This document shows positions 1-12,335 of a stretch of 64,000 nt of DNA, piece by piece. How positions within the stretch are numbered: the stretch's first letter is position 1; the number at the start of each line of letters is the position of its first letter. The notes under the pieces are model-generated. The model was given only the letters and a program-made list of their open reading frames with translations, searched no databases and was not told the origin of the DNA. Both the position numbers and the translations under genes were made by a program. The stretch comes from Callorhinus ursinus (lineage: Eukaryota > Chordata > Mammalia > Carnivora > Otariidae), in contig NW_020312867.1 in assembly GCF_003265705.1 (NCBI RefSeq), positions 2,055,615 to 2,119,614 on the forward strand, given 5' to 3'.

Positions 1-36
1 GAGAGACTGCACATGTTGTTGTTGTTGCCTTTTTTG

Positions 37-373
37 AAGCAGGCTCCATGCTTGAACTCGAACTCATGACCCTGAGATCAAGACCTGGGCTGAGGGGGCA
101 CCTGGGTGGCTCAGCCAGTTGAGCATCTGACTCTTGGTTTTGGCTCAGGTTATGATCTCAGGGTTGTGAGATCAGGCCCTGTGTCACGCTCTGCATTCAG
201 TGTGGAGTTTCCCTGAGATTCTTTCCCTCTCCCTTACCCCGTCCCTTCCCCTGCTCACACGTGCGCTCTCTCTCTCCCTCTCCCTCTCTTAAATAAATAA
301 AATCTTAAAAAAAAAAAAGACCTGAGCTGAGACCAAGAGTCAGACACAACCAACTGAGCCACCCAGGCACCCC
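37..373 (-). mobile_element. SINEC (antisense), split by a younger SINE
   Basis: Reverse-complement tRNA-Lys-derived carnivore SINE. Its body is at about 37-94 and its 5' end (ctgagccacccaggcacccc) at 332-373. A second SINE (95-317) has landed inside it, duplicating agacctg[g/a]gctgag on both sides (81-94, 318-331). Confidence 0.9.
95..317 (+). mobile_element. SINEC inserted in an older SINEC
   Basis: Full-length SINE: tRNA-related head (ggggcacctgggtggctcag), CT-rich middle, AATAAA-rich and poly-A tail. It is flanked by a 14-bp duplication of the older SINE with one mismatch, so this is the younger of the two. Confidence 0.93.
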
Positions 374-375
374 AG

Positions 376-600
376 CAGTGGTTTAACAGACTCTGGAGTC
401 AGACTGCCTGGGTCTGAACCTGATTTAGTCACTTACTTCACTCCTCCATGCCTCAATTTCTCATCTGTAAATAAGATCATAAAGTTCCTATCTCACAGGT
501 CTACTGTAAAGAGTAAATGAATAAATAAAGCACTTAAGAAAAATGCCTGGCCTATAAAAAGCACTACACGTTTGCTCTCATTTCTTCTCCTGCCACTGCT
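376..600 (+). repeat. MIR
   Basis: Diverged MIR in sense orientation: actctggagtcagactgcct, then tcacttacttcactcc and ctcatctgtaaataag, ending in aatgcctggcctata. Confidence 0.75.
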
Positions 601-2872
601 GTTACTATTATGTCGATCTTCCCTTCTAGAATGTACGCTTCTTAAAGATAGAAATTATATCTTTTGTCTCTATATATCCACAGATGCCTGCTTAATCAAA
701 TGGCCTCAATTTAATTTTATATCAGTATGCTTTAATTTAAAAAAAGAAAAGGAACATAAGCAGTGACTCTTGAAGTTACATATGCCTCATTCAGATGCTG
801 AGGGGCTAGGCAAAAACCACCTCTCCAGAAATCTGGATTCTGCAAGGAAAAAACTCTGGAGACTATAGTTCTTTAAAAACATGCCTGTATTTCAGACAAT
901 ATCCTTACCACTGTTTTTCCCCATTACTATTTTTAATCATAACATTTATATATATTTTTTCTAATTATAAAATACTACTTTCTATAGAAAACTGGGAAAA
1001 GACAAGCTTTCAAAAAATAAACAGAAATCATCCATCCATTATCTCGGTGACCAGAAATAACCACTGATAATATTCTGGTAGGTTTAAGGAGTTTTTCTCA
1101 ACTCATAGCCTACGCCCCCCGCCCCCACAAAAGTAGCCTACATAGTATACAGTTCTATATTCAATTTTTGCCATTGTTGTTAACATAGGCTGAACAATTT
1201 CCCTTATCATTAAGCATTCTTCTACAACAGGAAAAGCCAGTATCGAACACTTGTCACTCCTTCTCCTTCCATGGCAAAATCCCTCACTGAATCCAGTGCC
1301 CTTCCCTGCTGAGCCCAGACATCACTTCAGAATCCTTCTCAATACAGTGTTCCAAGAAGAAACCACCAATCAATCCCAGAGTGGGTGTAGGAGATTAAGC
1401 CTATCTGAAATGTTTATTCTAAATAATACATTTTAAAAAGCTACATCATATTTCCTTGTGTGGATCTATCATTTATTTTACCAATCCCCCTTTGTCATTT
1501 AGATGGTTTCCAAACTTTTCCCTTATAACAAATGACATTACAATGTATGTATTCATAATTATTGTTAGGATAAATTCCCAGGAAGGTGCCCAGTCAGAAA
1601 GTATGCATAACTTAACAGATTTTGCTCTAGCCTGCCAGAAAGGTACCAGCAGTCTATGAAGTGCCTATTTCTCCCACAGCCTCCTCAAAACCAGTATTAT
1701 CTATTTAAAATCTCCTCTAATTTGAGATGAGAAATATAACATTTTTTATTTTGCACTTCTGATATTAAGTTAAAATTCTGTTAATGTTTACTAGTTATTT
1801 GTTTCTCCTTTGACCATTTTTATATCAGGGTGCTCATCTTATTTACTGATTTATAAGCACTCTATATATTAAGGAAATTAATCTCTGCCATATGTTACAA
1901 AAAAAATAAACCAACGAAAAATATTTGCCCTCTAATTTGTACATTGTGCTTTTTAACATAAAAGTTTTTAAAAGCCTAAGGAGTTAAATCTTTGCCTTTA
2001 TGAACTCTATCTTACATGCACCCTGAGTAAGGTTTTTCCTACACTAAGACCAAATATATTTTATGATATACTATTTCTATGTTTATACATATTTAAATGT
2101 TTAGGAGTAAGTAAATCTGAGGTATATTTTAGCATATGATATGGGGCAAAGATGTAACTTTATTTTCTGCAAATGTTTGGCCAATTGTCCCAATACCATA
2201 ACCTATCCTTTTTCCACAGATCTGAAGAAATACCACCTCTATCATACACTAAATTTTAATGTGTACTCTAATCTTTTTATGGGTTTTCCACTCCATTTCA
2301 CAGATTTGTCTGCAAATTCCTGAGCCAGGACCACACTTCCACATTATCATGGCATATTTTACCCGTTACCACAAAACATTCTGTTGTTCTTCTTTTCCAA
2401 TGCTTCCTTGTCTATTCTCACCTGCTTATTATTCTAATTTCAAAATTATTTTTCTCAAGATTCCACAGTTTTTTTAAGGCTCCTTCACTATGCTTACAAA
2501 TAGATTACCCTTTAGATCAGTAAGTTCCTTATCACCTAAAGCATGGAAGTCAAATCAGAATCATGACTTGGAAGGGCTGGCATAGAATTCAGATATTGGG
2601 GCAGTAAATCTGTATAATCTTTGAACCTAAAAGGCTCAGCAAATCCCTAAGGCTTATTTGCCTTACATGAGTAGTACTAGGGAGTAACTTGATAAAAGAC
2701 TTTTACAGTTCATTGGGAAGAACTGACAAGGGCACTAAATAGTACTAAGCAAAGTCACGTTGAGCACAAGGAAAAGGTGTGGGGACCTGGGGTATAATCA
2801 ATGAATGAATGTCAGCCTGAAGAGAAGCCTCTGGTAGTATCCCACAGGGCTCCATCCTTAGGCCTGTTTTTT

Positions 2873-3105
2873 GTTTTTTAAAGATTTTATTTTTTTTTAA
2901 AGATTTTATTTATTTATTTGAGAGAGAGAGAGAGAAAGCACATGAAAGGGGGAGGGTCAGAGGGAGAAACAGACTCCCCGCTGAGCAGGGAGCCCGATGC
3001 AGGACTCGATCCCGGGACTCCAAGGAATCTCTATACCCAATGTGGGGCTCAAACTCACAATCCCGAGATCAAGAGTCGCATGCTCTTCTGACAGCCAGGT
3101 GCCCC
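2873..3105 (-). mobile_element. SINEC (antisense)
   Basis: T-rich tail, GA-rich (gagagagagaga) stretch and reverse tRNA-like body ending gccaggtgcccc. The 14-bp target duplication ttaggcctgttttt flanks it (2859-2872, 3106-3119). Confidence 0.95.
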
Positions 3106-4164
3106 TTAGGCCTGTTTTTGATGAACAACTTGGGTGAAGATATATAAACAGCAAACTTAACAAACGTCATATAACACAAAGCTTAAGTAGAGACAGTGAA
3201 CACAGCAGCTGACAAAATCATTTCAAAAAGTTCCTGACAAGCAATAATGATGGGCCAAATCTAACAGGAAGACAATTACCTAGGATCCACACCGAGCACT
3301 GCACTGAACCATAAAGTCAGGTACAAATGTACGGGTGAGAAAGATACGGTTGAGTAAGAGCACATGCGTAGAAAGGACTTGATAGTGTTAGTCAATTGTA
3401 ACTGCAATACAAATCAGACCATGAGATAGTTCTGCCAGGACAGAGACTACTACTCCTTCATCTCCAGACACCCAGCACCGGGCACACTCCCTAGTCCACC
3501 AAAGAAATTTAGCAGATACCTGTCAAAGGAAGGAGCAGAGGAAAGCAGCTGCCACAAAAGCTGCTGTGGTTTTAGCCTGCGTAGAAGAAAATATAAGTTA
3601 CCATGCAGATCAGATGACCCTTAAGGTATATGACATCTGTTACAGGAACCATACTTTATTTAGGAGGGCTATGGAAACTAATTTGGGGAAGCAACTGAGA
3701 TTATAAGGAGTCTAGACATCCTCTCATAAAAGAATGTGTTAAAATTCTTTTTCATTCCGAGTTGAAATCTTATGAGTCAGAGCTGCCAAAGATGAAACAG
3801 GTTTCTTTGTAAAGTTAGATCCTTGTCACTGGGGGTAATTAATAAAGGGTGACATAGAAAAAAAAAAATCAAGAAGGAGAGGGAGAATGGACTGCACCTT
3901 TCAGTCCCTTCCAACCTGGAAATTCTTCTTCCGACTACGCAGTTTTAACCCAATGTTTTTAAGTTTAGAAAGTCATAAAATTATCAAAACAAAACCAACA
4001 AAACAAGCAAAAAGTCAACTGTGAGCAGGGAAACATCACAAAAATACCACTGGGGTCCAATGTTACATTAATAATGAACTAGAGTAGGAAACCCCTGGAC
4101 TTGGGAATGAGACCGACTTAGGTTACGCCCCCAGCCACAACATTTATAGGCTGTGTCACCAAGA

Positions 4165-4300
4165 GCAGTGTGTTAACAAGCATTCATGGGACACATACTA
4201 GGTGCCAGTCACTGTGCTAGGTACCGAGGAAATAACAAATAACAAAACAATCCCAGCTGCTGTCCTCATGGAGCTTCTAGCAAGGCACAAATCTAAACAA
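4165..4300 (-). repeat. L2 fragment (antisense)
   Basis: Reverse complement of the L2 3' end (cattcatgggacacatacta, ggtgccagtcactgtgctag, ctcatggagcttctag). MIR-like pieces lie on both sides, at about 4090-4165 and 4395-4525. Confidence 0.65.
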
Positions 4301-4983
4301 TCTATTCAATGCAATTAATTGTAAGGATGTCTAGTGCTGCCCAAGAAAACTGTTACTGGAACAGGGCCCCAGTCTGGACAAGGGAGATGGAAAATATTAA
4401 CTAACCTATCTCTAAACTTCAACTTCCTTAAGCTTCCTAGCTGAATTATAGTGAGGATTAAAAGAGATAATAAATATGTGCCTAACAACAGGTGGCACAT
4501 AGCAGGTGCTCAATACATCTAGGTACCCTCAAGTCTGCTCTGCTATGACAAAGAAAATTTTCTTCTCTTTTGGCTGACCAAGAATAAGCCTACTCATTTA
4601 AAGCACACACTACAACATTTATAAAGGACTGACTGTCTAGGGATTAGGCATACCCTTAGCAACAGCTGATGCACAACTGGAAGAAAGGATCAAGTTAGAG
4701 GTCAATGGGAAAGCAATAGAGCAACATATTAAAACAGTAACCCAGGCTGAGGCAGGGTCATCAATTCCATCTGGTAAGACAGAGAATATTCTCCTCATCT
4801 GCCCATGTACATTTGCTTCAGACCAGCATGATGTTCTCCTTCAACCACAAGAGTGAATATTAGCAAATGATCAGTGAAGTCAAAAATACCAGAAAAGCAA
4901 CAGAAACCAATGAGTTCTCCTGCAATCATAAAACCAGCTATCAATACATAGGAAGCATGAGGTTTCTTCCACCCAAATGAATC

Positions 4984-5298
4984 AGCAATTCTCAAAGTGT
5001 GGTCCTAGGACCCCAGGGTGGGGTAGGAGCTGGCCAGAGATCCTTCAGGAGCCTATATGATCAAAACTATTTTTATGGTAAATCCAAAACATTATTTGCC
5101 TTTTCACTCTCATTCTCTCAGGAGTGTATAGTGGAATTTTCCAGAGGGCTGCACAACACATGGTGCTATCATTGCCCTGAGGGCTAATGAAATGTGTGCT
5201 TGTATATTCTAAAATTTCCTAAGATAAGCACTTTGGGGTACTCAATAATTTAAGAGTGCAAAGGGGTCTTGAGACTAAAAAGTTTGAGAACCAATAAA
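4984..5298. mobile_element. hAT-type nonautonomous DNA element
   Basis: Starts cagcaattctcaaagtgtgg and ends tttgagaacc, forming imperfect terminal inverted repeats of the CAGNGGTTCTCAAA type. The interior is AT-rich and non-coding. I assign the superfamily from the termini, not the exact family. Confidence 0.65.
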
Positions 5299-6289
5299 CT
5301 AAGTAATTCCAGCCCTACAAAAACGAAGAGAAGGAGAAAAGGAGCACACTCTACTCATGTGATGTTTGGGAGAATGATCACACAGTGCCAAGTAGACGCT
5401 GCATAAGAATTGTCAATTGAATCTGAAATGCAGCCAAATGAAGAGAGGCATTTTTGGGTATGCAATCAAAATGACAATTGCATATATGGGAAAATAAATT
5501 TGAACATTTCTGATCTCAACCGGAAAGTTTCATTCAAATATGCTCTAGCAATTTTCATCTTAATTGCACCTCGCTGGTCTAGAGAATTATAAAAGACACT
5601 GCACCCGTAAGAATTCAAGAACTCAAGGTTAAAACACAATGTAGTTTCCTGCTTTTAGATATGAAAAAAAATGTTCTTTATGCATAATTTCAATTTTCTA
5701 ATGTTGTGACTTAAAAACTAAAACAGTGTATAAATTTGGATGGAAAACGTTGTTGTTGTTGTTTTTTTTAATGCAATAACATTTTCTTAAAACCACTTTA
5801 TGAATTGTAACACTGGAGCATCTGTGGTACCTAAGATGTAGATGGTGAATATAACCTGCAGAAACTCACTGCTCTACACCGACAGAAGTATACTTACAAG
5901 CAGAGAAAGGCAATATTGGCATTCCAAAAAGTACTGTGGTTCTTAAATTTCTAGTGTTATCAACCTATAGCATAGCTTTCTCATAATGTATCCTCAGGTT
6001 CCAAGCAATGGGAATGTAGTATGGATAACCTCAACCATGTAAGATCTCTCCTGTTTACTGAGCACTTACAGTATGGCCAGAACTGTGCTAGGTACTACAA
6101 ACAGAAACGAACAAGACACAGTCTACCTCCTGAGAGGCACAGAGTCTAATGCAGGAAAACCACTGAGGAAGGAAATAACAATAGAACAAATGACAAAGAT
6201 CACATTCACCATGGGCAAAAATTTAGGGAAAGAGACCTGCTGGTAGAATAAAAGGCCAGGGTATGGAATTTGGCAGGAGCTATCAAAGT

Positions 6290-6800
6290 TTAAAATACAT
6301 TCCCTTCAATTGGAGAATTCAACACTTAGGTATCTATCCCACAGAAATAATGCACACTAAGACATTCACTGCAGCATTGTTCACAAAAGTCAATATTTAA
6401 AATAACCAAATATCCATCCAAAGAAAAATAGTAAATAAATCACGGTATCTCCACACCATGAAACACGCCACACCGGTCACAAAACACGCCGTACCAGTCA
6501 CAAAACAAAAGGTAAACATGCATGGAAAGGTCTCCTGTTATGTAAGTAAAACCATCAAGGTTCAGAATATGTACAGTATGATTTAGGAAGGGGAAAAATT
6601 ACATATGTAAATATATGTACAGAAAACAATCTAAAGGAATACTCACAGAGACTATCTCCGGGTAGCGGAATGGAAAGGGGGTCTGTGAAGTGAAGAACTT
6701 TCATTTTTTACTTTACTTATGCACTGTTGGTGTTTTTTATAATGACCGTCTGTTCATGTATTACTTGTATAATCAAACACATACATACACAGACACAATG
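6290..6800 (+). mobile_element. Old L1 3' fragment
   Basis: Decayed L1 ORF2-end/3'UTR signatures: ggtatctatcccacagaaat, gacattcactgcagcattgt, taaccaaatatccatccaaa. A local duplication of about 22 bp (aacacgcc...gtcacaaaac) sits at 6460-6506. Confidence 0.75.
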
Positions 6801-6834
6801 CAGTATGACAAGTGCTACGATATGGTAGAGGTCA

Positions 6835-6998
6835 GCACAAAACTGACAGGACTCTGGTGTTGGGAAGGCTGAGCTCTGATCAAAGAGGGTTGCGGCCTGG
6901 GTCCAGTAACGAGGTTCTCCTCTCTCTGTACCTCCTCATCTACAGGACAGAGAGGACGTACTGAATCACACTAGCCTCACTAGGTTGCCATGAGGACT
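6835..6998 (+). repeat. MIR
   Basis: Sense MIR: gactctggtgttgggaaggc, ctctctgtacctcctcatct, ggttgccatgaggactc. Confidence 0.55.
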
Positions 6999-7039
6999 CT
7001 ATGCCCTCTGATACCTCTGTGCCTTTGTTCACGCTAATC

Positions 7040-7280
7040 ACATTACCTGGACGGCCTTTCCATGTTCTCTTCTGCCTATTAAAATAAAAATCATTCTTCA
7101 AGGCCCAGCTCAAATACCACCTCTTCTGTGAAGCCCTCAACAGCCCCCAACTTGGTATTCATGGCTTCTTTCCCCATGCTCTAACAGCACTCTGCTTCTA
7201 TCTCTTTTAAAGTATATTTCCTTCTACCCTGCATTTAGAGTCAGTCTCCCTAGTAACCTATAAACTGGAGTACAAAGACT
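7040..7280 (+). repeat. L2 fragment
   Basis: L2 3' signatures: aaggcccagctcaaatacca, cctcttctgtgaagccctca and a following segment typical of L2 copies. Confidence 0.65.
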
Positions 7281-7599
7281 GTACTATTCAACTCTTAATT
7301 GCCCAGGGGCCTTGGGCCTATTAAGATTTATTAAAAGTGTATGTCTTGAGAGGCAGAAAGACAGGGAGCGAAGAGAGATTTAGACCATTAAAATCTGTAT
7401 AAATATGCAATTCCTTTAGTTAGAATTCATTTTTTTTCCCTACCTAAACATACTGTACATATTCCACACCTTGATTTTTTTGGTCACATAACCGGTGATC
7501 TTTCCATGTTAGTACTTGTCAAGATGGACTGAAAGACACCAGATTCCTCATGATAGCACCTCACAGTACACAGAGGTGCTGGTGCAGTGACAATCACAT

Positions 7600-7800
7600 G
7601 AACTGTCATCCCGTGAGCACTTAACTGTATGCCAGGCACTGAGCTAAACACCTGCCATCATTCTCACTCAATCTTCACAACAACCCTGTGAAGGAGGTTT
7701 ATACAGATGAGACACCTGAGGCTAAGAAAGGAGAAGTGACTTATTCAAGGTCATTTAAGAGTCACACCCATATGTGTCTAACCACAAAGCCTTTGAAATT
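7600..7800 (-). repeat. MIR (antisense)
   Basis: Reverse MIR: tatgccaggcactgagctaa, atcttcacaacaaccctgtg, cagatgagacacctgaggct, ttcaaggtcatttaagag. Confidence 0.75.
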
Positions 7801-8454
7801 TTCTCACCAGTAAAGCTATCACTAATGACAGGCATGGTCAGTTTTCTTTGCGCCTTGAGAAGAACAATGCAGAAAAGAGTTAACAGAGTAGACCTGATCT
7901 TTACAAGTATCTAGTCCTAGGCTGGTATCTGGGAACTTGGCTTTTGAAAGGTTCCCTAAGTGATAAGGGTGTTCCGCCCACCTGAAGCACTTAACTTCTG
8001 CTTTCCCTCTGGGAGTGTGGAATTTTGATAGTCATTACTGACAGAGAAGGCCTACATAACTTGTTTTCAATAAATATCTTGGACTCTTAAGTCTCACTCA
8101 AATGCGCTTCCCTGGACAGAAACACTACACACATGTTGATGTACTTCACTGTTGGAGAAAGGAACATGTCTGCCTGTAACCCAGGCAGAAAAAAGACAAG
8201 GAGCCTATACATGAATTTCTCCAGAGTCCAGCCTTATCTGTCTTTCCCTTTTGCTGATCCTGTTGTGTGCCCTTGAGTACCACTGACTCTGAGCCCTATG
8301 AGTCTTTCCAGTGATTTCCCAAACATGTGGGTTGTCCTAGGACTCCTGACACAAATCACAAAAACCAAAGCAGGCAAAACAAATGAAAAACAAAACAAAA
8401 ATAACAAACATAACATGTAGGAGGAAAGAGGGTTTCACCGAAACAGAGCCTTAC

Positions 8455-8561
8455 TTCTCTGGATTGTCTGGAAACTTGATCCGTAACTCTTGGTTTTTGT
8501 ATGATCTTTTTTCAAATGTAAGGATCATTTTTTTCACTGAGCTCTCATCTAGTGGTTCCTC
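8455..8561 (-). CDS. CTNNBL1: CTNNBL1 coding exon 3 (codons 74-109 start)
   Basis: On the minus strand, acceptor tttacaccag (ends 8562) leads into 35 codons plus 2 nt. It begins EEPLDESSVKKMILTFEKRS and continues to KFPDNPE, ending with AA before a gtaag donor (8450-8454). This is the start of the alpha-helical/ARM-repeat part of CTNNBL1, and appears identical to the human sequence I recall. Joined to exon 2 it completes a run of eight Glu residues spanning the junction. The exon ends in phase 2, leaving AA to be completed to Lys by exon 4, which should begin FMESELDLND. No such sequence is visible between 1 and 8454, so exon 4 lies beyond the left edge. No frameshift or stop is seen. The gene is therefore intact as far as this window shows. 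Confidence 0.96.
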
Positions 8562-8995
8562 CTGGTGTAAAGGAAACAAACAGCAACAATTTCAGTCCAA
8601 AGGGATTTCTTATTCACTAATCACTACTTCTTTTCTATGGCTCTTTCATGCCATTCTGCCACTCACCTTTCCGGGTTAAATATACAGTACATTTTTTATC
8701 TCCCCCGCTGGAAAGAAGGTTAAGGGTCTAGATCACATGCTATGTCGTATCACTCTGTCTCACAACTAGTTCAGGAAGCTCGGTTTAAGGTTTTAAAGAC
8801 TAGCTCATTCAACAAATATTTCTTGAGCATACTGCATGGCATGGAATAAGCAACAATATTAGATAGTTTAATTTAATATTTACCCATCCTTCTCCTTGTT
8901 TTACAGGTAAGATAACACTCAGGTTTAAAAGAACTCGTTCAAGGTCAAACCCTGAGTCGATGACAGTGGACCTCAATCTTTGGGAATCCCCACGC

Positions 8996-9085
8996 CAGGG
9001 GTCGACAAACTCCAGTCCACAGGCCAAATCCAACTCACAGCCTATTTCTGTACAGCCCATACCATAAGAATGCTTGTTCATCAGC
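8996..9085 (+). mobile_element. hAT-Charlie fragment
   Basis: Contains ggggtcgacaaactccagtc, caggccaaatccaactcaca and gcctatttctgtacagccca, diverged from the widespread CAGGGGTCGGCAAACT hAT family. Confidence 0.6.
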
Positions 9086-9585
9086 AACAGTCACTGCGTT
9101 GCATTTCTTACACATTACTGTTTCAGGTTCTTACTAGCTGCTGGGAAGGAAATCAGAGAGGCCCAATATAGCATCAAGAATTTAGTAACCTCACTCAGGG
9201 GAGACATAAAAAACTAGTAGACCATACAGTTTTCTTATTTCAAACACTGGGATAATAACTACAAACGTAAATAAAATGAATTTTTGTAAACGGAATCATT
9301 TTCCCCAAAAAAATCTACACTAAAATTTCAAGAATGTTTTCTCCTCAGTTTCTTTTCAAGGTTAGAGTCACGCGCTACAGTGCACTCTGCCTCTCTTGAC
9401 ATCCAACTCCTGGCTTCACAGCTTTTGTGGCCACTGACCACAACTCACCCCTAAAAGCAATACAAAGACTGCTATTAAGAGAACCAGAAACTGATCCTTC
9501 TGGAAAGCACTGAATCATCTCATAATTGTGTAAGTACTCAAAAGTGTTAGCTATTATTTTATTAAATTTCAATGTTCATATGTTG

Positions 9586-9634
9586 TTTTGTTTTGTTTTT
9601 TTATATTCAGTTAGCCAACATATATTAGGTTTTA
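9586..9634 (-). mobile_element. Short antisense L1 3' end (tentative)
   Basis: A poly-T/ttttgtttt stretch then tatattcagttagccaacat resembles the reverse of a carnivore L1 tail. It is too short and diverged for a firm call. Confidence 0.35.
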
Positions 9635-9869
9635 AGTAGGAGTTATCTATAAATTCGTTTGTGGCATGACAGATTTCTTAGATTCTATCAATAACTCCTG
9701 GCTCCCGAGGACCTCTGTTGGACTCCCACCCCATGCCCAGTATCTGTAGCTTAAAGAGAAACTTCACAAACTGAACTCAGTGCCCCGGCTCAGTCAAGAC
9801 TCAGAGTCAAGCTTCACTACTTACTAGCCACGTGGCGATGTCACTTTGCTGAATATAATCCTCAAACCC

Positions 9870-10110
9870 TCACCAAGTCCAACAGACTCTACCTCACAAG
9901 TCTTTCTTGAATTCATCCACTTGGCATTCAGAATAAAATTCTAAATCCTTCACATGACCCATATAAAGAAGGTATGGCAGGATCTAGCCCAGACAATCTC
10001 TCCAACCCCAAACCAGAGTAAACACCCCTTTCGGTGGCCCATGTCTACTTGTTCACTGCTGACTCTCCAGTGCCCATCACAGTGCCCGGCACACAGCAAG
10101 CACCCAGGGA
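9870..10110 (+). repeat. L2 fragment
   Basis: Sense L2: aataaaattctaaatccttc, atggcaggatctagcccaga and ttcactgctgactctccagtg through cccggcacacagcaagcacc. Confidence 0.7.
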
Positions 10111-10949
10111 AGATGTGTTGAAGGAAGGCAGGCAGGCAGGGAGAGAGGGAGGGCGAAAATATTACCTGTCTCTTTCAAGGTCATGGAGATGACCTAAAGA
10201 GATGAGGTGCATAAAACTGTTTTACAAACTATAGGACACTACATTAACATAAACCCTTATTGTTACTACTAGCAACAAGCACGATGCACCCAATGTATCA
10301 CGAGGATTTCACTAAGTAATCTAAATTTTTAGGAAGGGTTAAATCACTTTCAAGCAACCTCAATCTCCACTTCTTTTCTTTCCCTTAGCTAACATCTTGC
10401 CCACCCTGCAGGAAAAAAAATGTAATAGTGTTAATACAGCTCTCACAGGATCCCCCAAATCCTAGCCTCTCCAGAGTTTGGCCTTCCCTCTTTTAATTTC
10501 CCTCCAACACTGGGGGAAAACTGAATTATCAGTCTTAGTCATGGACCACAGCAGTATCTCCAATAGCTCAACGTCAGAAACCAGAGGGAGATTTCAGAAA
10601 GATGAATGCTGGTGATATAGCACAAAAAGGACAATAATATTTTACAAGTCCACGTGACTTTACAGGGGCAAACATCACTTGTTTTTCATCAAATGGGACT
10701 TTGGTGGCAGTGAGAAAATAAGTCCTGGACTTGTAGTCTTCCATGTGTCATTTTTACAAAGCGATCTCTTTTTCCCTTGTCCCTTAACAGAAGGCCTGGT
10801 CCCACACTACATTTCTGTCTCCCAGGCTAGAAACCACTTACCCATGACAGCTACTACCCTAATCCTCCAGTACCAGCCTTGCCCTACATGGGAATTATAC
10901 CTGCCAATTAACTGCTGCTGCAGGGCTAACAGACTGAGCCGAAGCTAGT

Positions 10950-11010
10950 GAGGAGGAAGGGAGGGAGAAGGGAGGGAGGGGGAGCCGAGAGGGAAGGAAG
11001 GAGAGAAGAT
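10950..11010 (+). repeat. G-rich polypurine tract in intron 2
   Basis: Nearly pure purine run with five GGG tracts at 10959-10982 separated by 1-4 nt, matching the quadruplex pattern. It is on the strand opposite the CTNNBL1 sense strand, so it would be a C-rich tract in the pre-mRNA. Confidence 0.7.
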
Positions 11011-11436
11011 GTGCTACACACATGGTTTGTCTAAGCCTAGCAGGGCTGCTGCCCCCAGAGAGGAAATTCAGGACCGTCTCCCACCACAGATTTCCAAAGT
11101 GTCACCATCTTTTAGGGGCAGACCCCCAAATTAGCACTTGTACAAATCCTAATGAGAGAGTTATTGTCACAACACAGTAAAGACCTTTTTGGAATATGAA
11201 TCCATTTTTTTTTCCTTCTCAGATTCACACTCCAGCTTCATTTTTTAAATCCAAACTTAGCATCATGTCTTTCAGGGAACCAAAAAACAGCTGGCTCTTA
11301 AGAATCCATTTCCATAATTCATTTTGAACAAAATGCCAGGGTGAAATAACATGCAAGTTAACACTTATGGATATAAAAAGACACTTAGGTAAGGTCATTT
11401 TATTTTTAATCACTGGTATTTTACCTCTACTCTTTT

Positions 11437-11830
11437 TAGCTTCATTTATTCATTCAATAAATATTTATCAAGGGCCTACCAGGAGCTAGGCACTGCACTG
11501 AGTGCTAGAGATACAGCTGTGAACAAAACAGAGCCAGTCCCTGTTTTCGTAAGAGGTGGGGGGGAGGAAAGCAAATGAGTAAAATAAACAAACCAGAATT
11601 TCAGATCACGGTAAGTGCTATGAAGACAATATACTGGCCAAAGTGATAAGAGAATGACTTACAGACTACCTGAGAGATAGGAAAGGCTTCTCTGAACTGA
11701 GACCCACATGAGAAGAAAGAAACCCGCCATGCAAAGCCTTAGGGGAAGAGCATTCCACAAAGGGCACAGAAGTCAAAAGGTCCAGAGGTAGGAATGAGTA
11801 TGCCTTAAGGCATCTTGAGGAACAGCAAAT
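11437..11830 (-). repeat. Ancient L2-like repeat (antisense)
   Basis: Begins ttcatttattcattcaataa, then caggagctaggcactgcact, gtgctatgaagacaatatac and gaagagcattccacaaaggg. This block order recurs at about 46995-47700, 57000-57440 and 63050-63470. Confidence 0.65.
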
Positions 11831-12335
11831 AGCACCTCTTTTCCTAAACTGTACTTTCTCAATTACACGTAAATACCTAAACTCTTAGCTCCACCTTGAA
11901 CTTCTCCACCTTTGCTGCTTTGCTAATGCCATCTCAACTGAAAAGCCTCCTTCCACTAGTTTGATAAAATGCCACTCCTCTTTCAAAGACTACTGACTAC
12001 ATTAAAAAATGGAAGTGCCTTCAGTGTGCCCGGTCTAGGAAGCCTCCCTGACCCTCCTCAGTCAACAGCAACAGCCCCACAGTCCAGTGCTCGGGCCTCA
12101 ATTAGGACACATAATCCAGAAGACTTTAAAAACTCTATCTATAATGATCTTTACACTTTGAAAATGCTTCCCAACTCCATCAGCGCACTTCACCTTCACG
12201 TCAATACTGTGCAGTAAGTATTCTTCGCCCTGTTTAACAGATGAAGCTGAAAAGCTCAGAGAAAATGAAGTATTTGACCTAAAATGACACTCTACAGACA
12301 CCGCGTATCAGGGCCAGCCTCGCCTGCCACCTTAC

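Larger units (their letters stand above)
1..8454 (-). other. CTNNBL1: CTNNBL1 intron 3 (partial)
   Basis: Everything left of exon 3 is intron 3, which continues past the window edge. It holds a nested SINE pair (37-373), an antisense SINE (2873-3105), a hAT-type element (4984-5298), an old L1 (about 6290-6800), and MIR and L2 fragments. The stretches at about 600-2850, 3120-4090 and 5300-6050 look like AT-rich unique intron with nothing further that I recognise. I looked for exon 4 (FMESELDLND...) and did not find it. Confidence 0.85.
8562..12335 (-). other. CTNNBL1: CTNNBL1 intron 2
   Basis: A 3,774-nt intron bounded by the exon 2 donor (gtaag, 12331-12335) and the exon 3 acceptor (ttacaccag, 8562-8570). 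It contains a hAT-Charlie fragment (about 8996-9085), a short antisense L1 tail (about 9586-9634), an L2 copy (about 9870-10110), a G-rich purine tract (10950-11010), an L2-like repeat (11437-11830), a further L2 fragment (about 11880-12070) and a MIR fragment beside exon 2 (about 12165-12300). No other exon is seen. Confidence 0.9.

Noticed and set aside
1..8454. CTNNBL1 exon 4
   Set aside because: I looked for the expected FMESELDLNDIIQEMH-coding sequence on the minus strand and did not find it; it should lie beyond the left edge.
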